Under the pieces are notes generated by a model, which saw nothing but the letters and a program-made list of their open reading frames with translations, made no database searches and was not told where the DNA came from. The translations under genes were made by a program, and so were the position numbers. From positions 27,867 through 91,866 of the forward strand of contig NZ_JAAFHA010000005.1 in the NCBI RefSeq assembly GCF_010365055.1: a stretch of 64,000 nt of DNA. The letters are read 5' to 3'. This document shows, piece after piece, positions 20,512-29,649 of this stretch. This DNA is from Rhodoferax sp. (GTDB lineage: Bacteria; Pseudomonadota; Gammaproteobacteria; Burkholderiales; Burkholderiaceae_C). The stretch's first letter is position 1. Each line of letters starts with the position of its first letter.

Positions 20512-21303
20512 ATGCCCACCAACACGCTTGATACACCCGAAGTTGCCAGCATCAACGGCTTTGCATTGCACGCGGCTGGCGAAAATCTCTCGGCCGACGA
20601 ACTGCGACAACGCGCCTGCTCCGAATTGCTGCGCCAAGCGGCTATTGCGAAGGGCCTGTTGCCGACCGGCGACAGCTTGTCCACCAACGGCGTGCTCAGC
20701 GAAGACGCCAGCAGCGCGATTGAAGCCCTGCTGGAGCAGAGCCTGGCCATGCCAGAGCCCTCCGAGCAGGCGTGCCGGCGCCATTACGCCGCACACATGA
20801 GCCTCTACAGCACCGGCGAGCGCGTCGAGGTGAGGCACATTCTGTTCGCCGTGACCCAAGGCGTCGATGTGGTGGCCCTGCGCAACCGGGCCGAGACCAC
20901 TTTGCTCGACGTGCGTTGTCATGACGGCAGCGCCGCTGAAGACAGATTTGCGAAGGCCGCCAGCACGCTGTCCAATTGCCCCAGCGGGGCGCAGGGCGGC
21001 CAACTGGGATGGCTTGGCACAGCAGACTGTGCCCCAGAGTTTGCCAAGGAGATTTTTGGGAACAAAGAGGTGGGCGTGCTGCCGCGACTGGTGCACAGCC
21101 GTTTTGGCTTGCACGTGGTTGAAGTGCTAGCACGCGAGCCGGGGCAGGAGCGGCCGTTCGAGGCTGTCAGCGGCGCGGTCGCGATGTCACTCAAGAAAAC
21201 GACCTATGTCACCGCCTTGCGTCAATACTTGCAGCTATTGGCTGGGCAAGCGCTCATCAACGGCGTCGACCTGGAGGCGTCCAGCACGCCCCTGGTGCAA
21301 TAG
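20512..21303 (+). CDS. PpiC-type peptidyl-prolyl isomerase of the nar operon
   Basis: A 263-residue parvulin-type protein. The rotamase domain (about residues 100-215) includes VEVRHILFAVTQG, the spaced GGQLGWLG, and the closing SRFGLHVVEV. No signal peptide, so it probably acts in the cytoplasm. It follows narI by 10 bp, and parvulins at this position are common in betaproteobacterial nar operons, so a role in NarGHI folding is likely. The last 30 residues overlap a stretch weakly similar to the dispersed repeat. Confidence 0.88.
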   Translation: MPTNTLDTPEVASINGFALHAAGENLSADELRQRACSELLRQAAIAKGLLPTGDSLSTNGVLSEDASSAIEALLEQSLAMPEPSEQACRRHYAAHMSLYSTGERVEVRHILFAVTQGVDVVALRNRAETTLLDVRCHDGSAAEDRFAKAASTLSNCPSGAQGGQLGWLGTADCAPEFAKEIFGNKEVGVLPRLVHSRFGLHVVEVLAREPGQERPFEAVSGAVAMSLKKTTYVTALRQYLQLLAGQALINGVDLEASSTPLVQ

Positions 21304-21325
21304 GGGCTTGTCCGTGAACAAGCCC
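21304..21325 (+). terminator. hairpin after the nar operon
   Basis: GGGCTTGT and ACAAGCCC form a perfect 8-bp stem with a CCGTGA loop directly after the isomerase stop codon. The downstream run is A-rich rather than T-rich, so termination may depend on other factors. The gap is shared with the convergent CBS gene. Confidence 0.5.
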
Positions 21326-21349
21326 TAAGCGTGACGAAAAAACGGCCCT

Positions 21350-21790
21350 CTAACCCAGGGCGTCGTTGACCTGATCATTGAACTCGGCCAGGCTGACGGC
21401 ATTGCCAAGCTCGCGCGGCATGGCGTCGCGAATCGAGAAGACGCCAAGAATCTTGCCCGCCGCATTGATGATCGGCAAATGCCGAAAGCCACGCTCGATC
21501 ATGATCACCACGGCCTCGGCCACTTTCATTTCAGGAACGATGCTGATGGGGTTGCGCGTCATCACCTCCGACGCAGGCGTGGACTTCGGGTCGAGCGCCT
21601 TGGCCAACACGCGGGTCATCAAGTCACGTTCGGTCAGGATGCCTTGCAGCGTCCCGGCCGCATCGATAACCAAAATACTGCCGCAGTTGGCCTTGGTCAT
21701 GATGCAAGCGGCATCCCACACGCTGGCCTGCGGCAAAAGACTCACGACATGGCGTTGTGGAATTGATTGAAACACAGTGCGTTCAGTCAT
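21350..21790 (-). CDS. CBS-domain protein
   Basis: A 146-residue protein made of two CBS domains (about residues 12-70 and 83-138), including ILTERDLMTRVLA and FRHLPIINAAGKILGVFSIRD. Such stand-alone pairs bind adenine nucleotides and act as energy or redox sensors. The real start is MTERTVFQSIPQ at 21790; the upstream frame is not protein-like. It is the last gene after korB on the same strand, 46 bp away, and could sense the energy state for that enzyme, but this is inference from position. Confidence 0.85.
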   Translation of the reverse strand: MTERTVFQSIPQRHVVSLLPQASVWDAACIMTKANCGSILVIDAAGTLQGILTERDLMTRVLAKALDPKSTPASEVMTRNPISIVPEMKVAEAVVIMIERGFRHLPIINAAGKILGVFSIRDAMPRELGNAVSLAEFNDQVNDALG

Positions 21791-21836
21791 GATTTGCGTC
21801 CTGTTCAAAAAGTAGAGGGGAAAGTGCGGACCAGCA

Positions 21837-22892
21837 TCAGCGCAGGGCTGCGTTGATCTTGTCGAGCGCCTGAGCTCCCGGGCACAGTTGCTTGGCACCA
21901 AACTTGTTCAGGGGCGTGTCGCTGGTGTTTTGTGACACATGCAGATCAACGGCCAGCGGATCGATGTATAGCAGGCCTGTGACCACTTCGCCGCGTTCCT
22001 GGTGCGCGTTGATGTAGCTGAGCGCCGCATAACGGTCAGTCGGATCGTAGTCGGTGTGCAGCTTGCGCAGACGCAACGTGGAGCCGTCGTGTTGCTCGAC
22101 ATCGACCACCTCGCCCGGCGCGTACTGGGTCGTGATGGGACTGTGCTGCGGGATGAAATCAATGCGGCTGACCGCTTCATTGTGCGCACGCACATAGTCG
22201 TAGCTCTTGGTGCTGCCACCATGGTTGTTGAAGGTCACGCAAGGACTGATCACGTCAATGAACGCCGCACCACCGTGCTCGATCGCACCCTTGATCAGGG
22301 GCACCAGCTGCGCCTTGTCGCCCGAGAAGCTGCGCGCCACATAAGTTGCGCCCAGTTGCAGGGCCAAGCCAACCAGATCGACGGGGCTGTCACGGTTGAT
22401 GGCCCCTTTCTTACTCTTGGAGCCGCGGTCGGCCGTGGGCGAAAACTGCCCCTTGGTCAGCCCATAAACACCGTTGTTCTCGACAATGTAGGCCATGCGC
22501 ACGCCGCGCCGCATGGCATTGGCGAACTGTCCTAAACCAATGGAGGCAGAGTCGCCATCGCCCGACACGCCCAGGTAGAGCAAGTCGCGGTTAGCCAGAT
22601 TGGCACCCGTCAACACGGAGGGCATGCGCCCGTGCACGGTATTGAAGCCATGCGAAGCGCCCAGAAAATAAGTAGGCGTCTTGGAACTGCAGCCAATGCC
22701 CGACAACTTGGCCACCCGATGCGGCTCAATGTCCAATTCAAAACAGGCTTGAATAATGGCCGCGGAGATGGAGTCGTGGCCGCAGCCGGCACACAGTGTA
22801 GAAACCGGGCCTTCGTAGTCGCGACGGGTGTAACCGACCTTGTTCTTGGTCAGTTCTGGATGATGCATCCGCGGTTTGGCAATGTAGGTCAT
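21837..22892 (-). CDS. korB: 2-oxoacid:acceptor oxidoreductase beta subunit (KorB)
   Basis: The 351-residue thiamine-diphosphate subunit of a 2-oxoacid:ferredoxin oxidoreductase, probably acting on 2-oxoglutarate. The TPP motif spans GDGDSASIGLG to VENN. Cysteines in TLCAGCGHD and SGIGCSSK suit the 4Fe-4S cluster. A C-terminal extension of about 60 residues (after HTDYDPTDRYAAL) is typical of the longer KorB forms. Overlaps korA by 4 bp. Confidence 0.9.
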   Translation of the reverse strand: MTYIAKPRMHHPELTKNKVGYTRRDYEGPVSTLCAGCGHDSISAAIIQACFELDIEPHRVAKLSGIGCSSKTPTYFLGASHGFNTVHGRMPSVLTGANLANRDLLYLGVSGDGDSASIGLGQFANAMRRGVRMAYIVENNGVYGLTKGQFSPTADRGSKSKKGAINRDSPVDLVGLALQLGATYVARSFSGDKAQLVPLIKGAIEHGGAAFIDVISPCVTFNNHGGSTKSYDYVRAHNEAVSRIDFIPQHSPITTQYAPGEVVDVEQHDGSTLRLRKLHTDYDPTDRYAALSYINAHQERGEVVTGLLYIDPLAVDLHVSQNTSDTPLNKFGAKQLCPGAQALDKINAALR

Positions 22893-24739
22893 GCGACCTC
22901 CTTTTGCAGGGAAGTAATGGAAGAATCTGAGACCAGCGCGTTCAGGTTCTTGCTGATGGCCTGGGTGATAAAGCGCGCCGTGATCGGCGTGCCGTCGTAA
23001 TGCAGCACCTTGACCAGGCGCTTGGGATCAACCTCCAACTCGTTGACCAGCAGCGAGCGCATTTGCGCATCACGGTTTTGCTCGACCACAAACACCTTGT
23101 CATGCTCCGCAATGAAGCGATCCACCGAGGCCGGGAACGGAAATGCCAGCAGGCGCATGGCATCCAGATGCACGCCCTGCTCTTCAAGCACATCCAGCGC
23201 TTCGCGCATGGCCGGGCTGGTGGAGCCAAAGTAGATCACACCAAAACGGGTGGCCTGAGGTGCCTTGCGCAGCAAAGGCTGCGGCACCAGATCGGCGGCG
23301 GTTTTGAACTTCTTGAGCAGACGTTCCATGTTGTAGATGTAATCCGGCCCCTTCTCGGAGTAGCGGGCGTAGGCATCCTTGGACGTGCCGCGCGTAAAGT
23401 AGGAACCCTTACTTGGATGCGTACCCGGCAGCGTGCGCCAAGGAATGCCGTCGCCGTCAACGTCTTTATACCGACCAAAATCTTTGCCGGCTTCAAGTTC
23501 TTCAGCGGTCATGACCTTGCCGCGATCGTACTCACGCGCGTCGTCCCAGACAAAAGGCTTGCACAGACGCTGATTCATGCCAATGTCCAGATCGGACATC
23601 ACAAAAATTGGCGTTTGCAGTCGGTCTGCCAAGTCAAGTGCCGTTGCTGCATGCTCAAAACACTCATGCGGGTCTTGCGGAAACAACATCACATGCTTGG
23701 TGTCGCCATGCGACGCATAGGCGCAAGCGAGCAGATCAGACTGCTGCGTGCGCGTGGGCATGCCGGTGGAAGGGCCGCCGCGCTGCACATTGATGAGCGT
23801 GACCGGAATCTCGGCAAAATAAGCCAGGCCAAGGAACTCGGTCATCAGCGATATGCCGGCGCCAGAGGTGGCGGTAAAAGAGCGTGCCCCATTCCAACCT
23901 GCGCCAATCGCCATGCCGATCGACGCCAGTTCGTCCTCACACTGCACAATCGCGTAGTTGTGTTGGCCGGTTTCCGGATCAATACGGTACTTGTCGCAGT
24001 ATTTCTGGAACGCCTCAGGCACCGAGGACGATGGCGTGATCGGGTACCAGGCCGCGACTGTGGCGCCGCCGTAGACGCAACCCAAACCGAGCGCGCTGTT
24101 GCCATCGGTAAAAATCTGGTCGCCCACTTTGTCAGACCGGCGCACCCGAATGCCCAGCGGCGCCTCCATATGCTGTTTGACGTAGTCGCGGCCCAGATGG
24201 ATCGCGCGCACATTGGACTCAAGCAGCCGCTCCTTGCCCTTGAACTGCTCGGCAAAGAGCTTTTCAAAGACACTGGCGTCGAGGTCGAGCAGCACCGACA
24301 GTGCGCCCACATAAATGATGTTCTTGAACAACTGGCGTTGCCGGGGTTCGGTATACGCCGCATTGCTGATTTCGGTCAGGGGAACGCCGATGACCTGCAC
24401 GTCCTTGCGAAACTTGGACTCGGGAATGGGCCGCGTGCTATCGTAAAAAAGATAGCCACCGGGCTCGATTTCGGCCACGTCCGCGTCCCAGGTCTGGGGA
24501 TTCATGGCGACCATCATGTCGACGCCACCGCGACGTCCGTGATAGCCCTTTTCGCAGACCCGCGCTTCGTACCAGGTTGGCATGCCCTGAATGTTGCTGG
24601 GGAAAATGTTGCGCGGACTGACCGGCACGCCCATGCGCATCACGGCCTTGGCAAACAGCTCATTGGCAGACGCCGAGCCAGACCCGTTGATATTGGCAAA
24701 TTTAATGACGAAATCGTTAATGGCTTCAATGCGCTTCAT
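22889..24739 (-). CDS. korA: 2-oxoacid:acceptor oxidoreductase alpha subunit (fused gamma-alpha, KorA)
   Basis: 616 residues. The N-terminal 190 residues are the gamma-type domain (starting FANINGSGSASANELFAKAV), which binds the CoA/acyl part. The remainder is the pyrimidine-binding alpha domain with GNSALGLGCVYGGATVAAWYP and the typical NVQRGGPSTGMPTRTQQSDL. With KorB it interconverts a 2-oxoacid plus CoA with acyl-CoA, CO2 and reduced ferredoxin. It overlaps both neighbours by 4 bp, so korC-korA-korB form one tightly coupled unit. Confidence 0.92.
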   Translation of the reverse strand: MKRIEAINDFVIKFANINGSGSASANELFAKAVMRMGVPVSPRNIFPSNIQGMPTWYEARVCEKGYHGRRGGVDMMVAMNPQTWDADVAEIEPGGYLFYDSTRPIPESKFRKDVQVIGVPLTEISNAAYTEPRQRQLFKNIIYVGALSVLLDLDASVFEKLFAEQFKGKERLLESNVRAIHLGRDYVKQHMEAPLGIRVRRSDKVGDQIFTDGNSALGLGCVYGGATVAAWYPITPSSSVPEAFQKYCDKYRIDPETGQHNYAIVQCEDELASIGMAIGAGWNGARSFTATSGAGISLMTEFLGLAYFAEIPVTLINVQRGGPSTGMPTRTQQSDLLACAYASHGDTKHVMLFPQDPHECFEHAATALDLADRLQTPIFVMSDLDIGMNQRLCKPFVWDDAREYDRGKVMTAEELEAGKDFGRYKDVDGDGIPWRTLPGTHPSKGSYFTRGTSKDAYARYSEKGPDYIYNMERLLKKFKTAADLVPQPLLRKAPQATRFGVIYFGSTSPAMREALDVLEEQGVHLDAMRLLAFPFPASVDRFIAEHDKVFVVEQNRDAQMRSLLVNELEVDPKRLVKVLHYDGTPITARFITQAISKNLNALVSDSSITSLQKEVA

Positions 24740-26562
24740 GCGGCCTCCGTTTGTACTTTGCGGCTGTCACGACACCCGGAACCGGCCTGGGTCGTGTTCA
24801 GCAAGAATTTCTGCATGTCCCAGGCGCCGGTTGGGCAACGTTCGGCACACAAACCACAGTGCAGGCAGACGTCTTCGTCCTTTACCATGACGCGCCCGGT
24901 CTTGAGCTCGCCCGAGACATACAGGTCTTGCGACGTATGGTGCGCCGGGGCTTTCAGCCGCGTACGCAAATCGGCCTCGTCACCATTGCTGGTGAAGGTG
25001 ATGCAGTCCATGGGGCAGATATCGACACAGGCATCACACTCGATGCAGGTGTCGCGGTTGAACACGGTCTGCACATCGCAGTTCAGACAACGACTGGCTT
25101 CCTTGAATGCCGTCGCCGCATCAAAGCCCAACTCCACTTCCACGCGGATGCTGGCCAGCGCCACTTCGGCCTTGGCCCAAGGCACGACAAAACGTTTGTC
25201 GCCCGAGACATCGTTGCTGTAGCTCCACTCGTGAATGCCCATCTTCTGGGACATCAGGTTGGTGCGCGGTGCCGGGCGCACATCAACCGCCTCGCCATTG
25301 AGAAACCGGTCAATCGACACCGCGGCTTCGTGCCCATGCGCCACAGCCGTGATGATGTTTTTGGGTCCGTAGGCCGCGTCGCCGCCGAAGAAAACCTTGG
25401 GCATCCCGGACTGGAAGGTGTTCTCTCCCAGCACCGGCAAGCCCCAGCGGTCAAATTCAATGCCGCAATCGCGCTCAATCCAGTGGAACGAGTTTTCTTG
25501 ACCGACCGCCACGAGGACGGTGTCACACTCGAAAAACACATCGGGTGCGCCCGTTGGAACCAGAGAGCGACGACCCTTTTCGTCATAGACAGCGCTCACG
25601 ATCTCGAAAGTCATACCGACAAGCTTGCCATCCTTGTGTTCATAAGCCTTGGGAACGTGGTAGTTGATGATCGGGATGCCTTCATGCACCGCGTCTTCTT
25701 TCTCCCAAGGCGAGGCTTTCATTTCCTCGAACCCGCTGCGCACGATCACTTTGACATCGGTGCCGCCGAGACGCCGCGCAGAGCGGCAGCAGTCCATGGC
25801 CGTGTTACCACCGCCCAGCACGATGACACGTGGTCCCACACTGGTGACGTGGCCAAATGAAACCGAAGCCAGCCAGTCGATGCCGAGGTGGATGTTGGCA
25901 GCAGCCTCTTTGCGGCCAGGGGCATCCAGATCGCGCCCGCGAGGCGCGCCGCAGCCGACAAACACCGCGTCATAGCCCTGCGTCAACAAGTCCTTCATGG
26001 AGTCGATGCGCTGGTTATTCTTGAACTGGACGCCCAGGTCAAAGATGTAGCCGGTTTCTTCGTCAATGACAGACTCCGGCAGCCGAAAACGGGGGATTTG
26101 GGTGCGCACAAAGCCGCCGGCCTTGGCTTCGCCTTCAAACACGGTCACCTGGTAGCCCAGCGGCGCGAGGTCGCGTGCCACGGTGAGCGATGCCGGCCCG
26201 GCGCCAACACAGGCAATACGCTTGCCATTGGACGGCGCCACCTGCGGCATGCGTGCCTTGACATCATCCTTGTTGTCCGCAGCCACGCGCTTGAGGCGAC
26301 AAATCGCCACCGGCTCGGGCTTGACACCATTGTTTTCCTCGACCCGACCACGACGGCAGGCGGGCTCGCAAGGACGGTCGCAGGTGCGCCCGAGAATGCC
26401 TGGAAACACGTTGGACACCCAGTTGATCATGTAGGCGTCGGTATAACGCCCTTGACCAATCAGACGAATGTATTCAGGAACGGGGGTGTGAGCCGGACAG
26501 GCCCATTGACAGTCAACGACTTTGTGAAAATAAGCCGGATTGCCCAGATTGGTAGCTTGCAA
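24736..26562 (-). CDS. NAD(P)H-dependent FAD/iron-sulfur subunit of the Kor complex (GltD-like)
   Basis: A 608-residue electron-transfer subunit. An N-terminal cysteine-rich helical region (CQWACPAHTP, CDRPCEPACRRG) resembles the glutamate synthase small subunit and NfnB. It is followed by the FAD site VGAGPASLTVARDLA and the NAD(P)H site LGGGNTAMDCC. A C-terminal ferredoxin domain carries two 4Fe-4S motifs (CIECDACVDICPMDC and CLHCGLCAERCP). Size and neighbours match the gamma subunit described for the 2-oxoglutarate:NADP+ oxidoreductase of Azoarcus evansii. It should pass electrons between KorAB ferredoxin clusters and NADP(H). Confidence 0.85.
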   Translation of the reverse strand: MQATNLGNPAYFHKVVDCQWACPAHTPVPEYIRLIGQGRYTDAYMINWVSNVFPGILGRTCDRPCEPACRRGRVEENNGVKPEPVAICRLKRVAADNKDDVKARMPQVAPSNGKRIACVGAGPASLTVARDLAPLGYQVTVFEGEAKAGGFVRTQIPRFRLPESVIDEETGYIFDLGVQFKNNQRIDSMKDLLTQGYDAVFVGCGAPRGRDLDAPGRKEAAANIHLGIDWLASVSFGHVTSVGPRVIVLGGGNTAMDCCRSARRLGGTDVKVIVRSGFEEMKASPWEKEDAVHEGIPIINYHVPKAYEHKDGKLVGMTFEIVSAVYDEKGRRSLVPTGAPDVFFECDTVLVAVGQENSFHWIERDCGIEFDRWGLPVLGENTFQSGMPKVFFGGDAAYGPKNIITAVAHGHEAAVSIDRFLNGEAVDVRPAPRTNLMSQKMGIHEWSYSNDVSGDKRFVVPWAKAEVALASIRVEVELGFDAATAFKEASRCLNCDVQTVFNRDTCIECDACVDICPMDCITFTSNGDEADLRTRLKAPAHHTSQDLYVSGELKTGRVMVKDEDVCLHCGLCAERCPTGAWDMQKFLLNTTQAGSGCRDSRKVQTEAA

Positions 26563-26634
26563 TTTTGTCTCCTATACCCTTGATACACCGCTGCTGCGAG
26601 GGTGCTTGAAAAAGTGTACACGGGTAGGACTGTA

Positions 26635-26652
26635 ATTCACTCTCAAGTGAAT
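26635..26652. promoter_or_regulatory. palindrome upstream of korCAB
   Basis: A perfect 7-bp inverted repeat, ATTCACT-CTCA-AGTGAAT, sits about 73-90 bp upstream of the korC start and just beyond the stop of the VOC gene. A dimeric repressor site for korCAB is the best guess; no T-run follows on either strand, so a terminator is less likely. Confidence 0.4.
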
Positions 26653-26726
26653 CCGGCAGTCGTGAGCCACAAAGGCGTTAGTTTTTGACCCAACGCAAAT
26701 AGCTGACATTGACCCGCATCCAAAGG

Positions 26727-27260
26727 TCAGGCGGCCCCTGTCAAAAGGTTTCCAAACGCAACAACAACCTCTGCCGGGGCCTGCACCAACTCAATCAAGA
26801 CGCCCTCGCCACTGATTGGAAATTCGTCATTCGATTTGGGATGCAGGAAACAGATGTCAAAACCAGCGGCACCCTGGCGGATGCCCCCGGGCGCAAAGCG
26901 AACACCTTGGGCCGTGAGCCATTGCACGGCAGCTGGCAGGTCGTCTATCCAGAGTCCGATGTGGTTCAGCGGTGTGCTTTGCACGGCAGGCTTCTTATCG
27001 GGGTCGACTGGCTGCATCAGGTCAACCTCGACCTTGAACGGGCCGCTACCCATGGCGCAAATATCTTCATCCACGTTTTCGCGCTCGCTCCTGAAAGTAC
27101 CGGTCACCTCCAGACCCAGCATGTCAACCCAGAGCCTTTGCAGTCTGGTTTTGTCTGTTCCACCAATGGCAACTTGCTGGATACCCAGCACCTTAAAGGG
27201 CCGCTCCTGCGCCTGGTCGGTGCTGAGCTTGACGAAAGGTCCAAGCGATTGGCTGCTCAT
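26727..27260 (-). CDS. VOC-family protein, possible methylmalonyl-CoA epimerase
   Basis: A 177-residue glyoxalase/VOC protein. Its place directly after pccA (4-bp overlap) suggests methylmalonyl-CoA epimerase, which links propionyl-CoA carboxylase to the mutase. The second half has [10 protein letters not shown] and [10 protein letters not shown], the usual His and Glu ligands. The first ligand position, normally His in LNHVAI, reads QQVAI here, and the second reads Glu in VEVDLM. It is also longer than typical epimerases (about 135-150). Either an unusual epimerase or another VOC enzyme. Confidence 0.7.
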   Translation of the reverse strand: MSSQSLGPFVKLSTDQAQERPFKVLGIQQVAIGGTDKTRLQRLWVDMLGLEVTGTFRSERENVDEDICAMGSGPFKVEVDLMQPVDPDKKPAVQSTPLNHIGLWIDDLPAAVQWLTAQGVRFAPGGIRQGAAGFDICFLHPKSNDEFPISGEGVLIELVQAPAEVVVAFGNLLTGAA

Positions 27261-29311
27261 GCAAACTCCACAATCGCCTGATCCACGGTCAGACTCTCTC
27301 CCTTGGCCGCCAACACTTTGGCCACCACACCATCGGCTGTCGCAAACAACACGTTTTCCATCTTCATCGCCTCAATCACCGCCACGCGCTCACCCGCGAG
27401 CACCTTCTGCCCGGGTACCACCGCCACTTCCACCAGCAAGCCTGGCATCGGCGACAGCACAAAGCGACTCATGTCGGGCGGCGCCTTGTAGGGCATCAGG
27501 GTATAGAGTTCGGCCGCACGCTTGGACAGCACCAGCGTGTCGATTTGCGTGCCGTTGTGCGAGACCCGGATCGCCAGCGGATTTTTGCCCGCCAAGCTGC
27601 CGCGCTCGACCTGAGCGGTGAACGGATCGCCGTTGCAAGTGCCCTCCACACGCACTTGACCGAGATGATAATTGCTACAAATTTTGTAGCTTCTGGCACC
27701 CACCCTGACTAGGCTGGAGCCTGTTTTACCTTCAAAATCTGTGACCACAACCGGGGTCGGCTTGGAGACGCCTTGCTGACCGAGGGTCACCACCACAAAG
27801 TCTTCGCCCACCTCGACCTCATGACCCTCCATCTGCCCGCTGATAAAGGTGGCGCGGTTGCGGTACATGCGGTTAACAAAGGCAGCCAGCGCAATCAACC
27901 AGTCAGCATCAGCGTGCGGCACATCTTCGGCGCGGAAACCTTTTGAATAATTTTCCGCGATGAAGCCGGTGTTGAAGTCCCCGGCCACAAACTTGGGATG
28001 CGCCAGCAGAGCGGCCTGAAACGGGATGTTGCTGCTGATACCCCGAATCACAAAACCATTGAGCGCTTCGCGCATTTTGGCAATGGCATCCAGGCGGTCC
28101 TTGCCGTGCACTATCAGCTTGCCGATCATCGAGTCGTAAAACATGGGAATCTCGCCGCCGTCCTGCACCCCGGTATCGACCCGCACGCCGAACCAATGGT
28201 CAGTGTCGGCGGCAAACATGGTCTGCGCCGGTGGTTGGAATCGCACTAAACGTCCGGTGGAGGGCAAGAAGCTTCGGAACGGATCTTCTGCGTTGATGCG
28301 GCACTCAATCGCCCAGCCATCGCGCTTCACTTCGGCCTGTGTCAAAGGCAACTTTTCACCGGCGGCGACGCGAATCATCAACTCCACCAGGTCCAGGCCG
28401 GTGATGCACTCAGTCACCGGGTGCTCGACCTGCAAGCGGGTATTCATCTCCAGAAAGTAAAAACTCTGGTCCTTGCCGACCACAAACTCGACCGTGCCGG
28501 CACTCTGGTAGTTCACCGCTTTGGCCAAGGCCACGGCCTGCTCGCCCATCGCTTTGCGGGTCGCCTCGCTGATGAAGGATGAGGGCGCTTCTTCCAGCAC
28601 CTTTTGATGACGGCGCTGCAGCGAGCATTCCCGCTCATTGAGATACACCACGTTGCCAAAGCTGTCGCCAATCAACTGGATTTCAATGTGGCGCGGCTCC
28701 TCGACATACTTCTCGACGAATACCCGGTCGTCACCAAAGCTGCTGCGCGCTTCGTTGCGGCAGCTGGTATAGCCCTCAAACGCCTCCTTGTCGTTGTAGG
28801 CGACGCGCAGGCCTTTGCCGCCGCCGCCCGCGCTGGCTTTGATCATGACGGGGTAGCCAATGCCCTGGGCAATTTCAACCGCGCTTTCAGCCGTTTCTAT
28901 TGCGCTGTTGACGCCCGGAATGCAGTTCACCCCGGCCGCGCCAGCCAGCTTCTTCGACTCAATCTTGTCGCCCATGGCGGCCATCGAGTAGTGCTTGGGG
29001 CCGATGAAGACAATGCCTTCTTCTTCCACTTTTTTTGCAAACGCGGCGTTCTCGCTCAAGAAACCATAGCCAGGATGCAGTGCCTGGGCGCCGGTCTGCT
29101 TGCAAGCGGCGATGATTTTGTCGCCCTGCAAATAACTGTCGCGGCTCGGCGCCGGGCCGATGTTGACGGCCTCGTCGGCCAGCAGCACATGGCGCGCGTC
29201 CTTGTCGGCGTCGGAATACACCGCCACCGTTTTTATTCCCATCTTGCGGGCAGTGACGATGACGCGACAGGCGATTTCGCCACGGTTGGCGATCAGGATT
29301 TTGGTAAACAT
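27257..29311 (-). CDS. pccA: propionyl-CoA carboxylase alpha subunit (biotin carboxylase plus BCCP)
   Basis: 684 residues. An ATP-grasp biotin carboxylase (start [18 protein letters not shown], glycine loop [11 protein letters not shown], metal-binding [14 protein letters not shown]) is followed by a linker domain and a C-terminal biotinyl domain with EAMKMEN near residue 650. With PccB it makes methylmalonyl-CoA from propionyl-CoA. AGGAG seven bases before ATG 29311 fixes the start. Between the two domains, residues of about [19 protein letters not shown] are encoded by a copy of the dispersed repeat (27673-27730), an in-frame insertion. Confidence 0.93.
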   Translation of the reverse strand: MFTKILIANRGEIACRVIVTARKMGIKTVAVYSDADKDARHVLLADEAVNIGPAPSRDSYLQGDKIIAACKQTGAQALHPGYGFLSENAAFAKKVEEEGIVFIGPKHYSMAAMGDKIESKKLAGAAGVNCIPGVNSAIETAESAVEIAQGIGYPVMIKASAGGGGKGLRVAYNDKEAFEGYTSCRNEARSSFGDDRVFVEKYVEEPRHIEIQLIGDSFGNVVYLNERECSLQRRHQKVLEEAPSSFISEATRKAMGEQAVALAKAVNYQSAGTVEFVVGKDQSFYFLEMNTRLQVEHPVTECITGLDLVELMIRVAAGEKLPLTQAEVKRDGWAIECRINAEDPFRSFLPSTGRLVRFQPPAQTMFAADTDHWFGVRVDTGVQDGGEIPMFYDSMIGKLIVHGKDRLDAIAKMREALNGFVIRGISSNIPFQAALLAHPKFVAGDFNTGFIAENYSKGFRAEDVPHADADWLIALAAFVNRMYRNRATFISGQMEGHEVEVGEDFVVVTLGQQGVSKPTPVVVTDFEGKTGSSLVRVGARSYKICSNYHLGQVRVEGTCNGDPFTAQVERGSLAGKNPLAIRVSHNGTQIDTLVLSKRAAELYTLMPYKAPPDMSRFVLSPMPGLLVEVAVVPGQKVLAGERVAVIEAMKMENVLFATADGVVAKVLAAKGESLTVDQAIVEFA
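27673..27730 (+). repeat. dispersed repeat copy F, inside pccA
   Basis: On the plus strand it reads TTGCTACAAATTTTGTAGC, a variable middle, then GACTAGGCTGGAGCCTGTTTT, matching the layout of the intergenic copies. It lies wholly inside the pccA coding frame, on the opposite strand, without breaking it. Confidence 0.6.
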
Positions 29312-29385
29312 TTCAATACTCCTAACAATTTCTAGAGAGCCAGCGTTGGCTTTCGTTCTGGTTGTGGTGCGTCGTGTCTGAGCCC

Positions 29386-29640
29386 GCAATGGGCACGGCG
29401 TATCTACCTCCGCTCATGTCCCCCGCCCGCCGAAGCGGGCTCCTCCTTTACTTCGCTGCGGCAGATACGCCATGCCCATTGCTGCGAAGGAAGTTTGGCT
29501 AGGGACAGAGCAATACCCAACACCCAGGATCGGGCTTCCTGGGCGTTTTGCGCAGGTAAAGGAGGAGGCCGAAGGCCGGGGGACACGGAGCAAAACGTCC
29601 GGGTGGCCCGATCCAGCGCGGCACGAGTTGGTATTCATAC
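29386..29640. repeat. structured intergenic element between pccB and pccA
   Basis: The 338-bp gap holds nested inverted repeats. Arm 29386-29405 (GCAATGGGCACGGCGTATCT) matches the reverse complement of 29463-29482 at 19 of 20 positions. A second pair joins the region around 29412-29455 (CTCATGTCCCCC...CTCCTCCTTTAC) with 29556-29590 (GTAAAGGAGGAGG...GGGGGACA). A hairpin CCCAGGA/TCCTGGG lies around 29522-29544. Short open frames here are not gene-like. It resembles a dispersed non-coding repeat or a non-autonomous mobile element rather than a promoter. Confidence 0.55.
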
Positions 29641-29649
29641 CGGTGCAAA

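Noticed and set aside
20512-21303. Repeat copy at the end of the PpiC gene (about 21230-21290)
   Set aside because: CAGCTATTGG...GACCTGGAGGC only weakly follows the repeat layout; the GACGGGGGCTA core is missing.
23000-25222. 740-codon plus-strand frame opposite korA and korC
   Set aside because: No domain, histidine/arginine-rich shadow composition; both genes on the other strand are clear enzymes.
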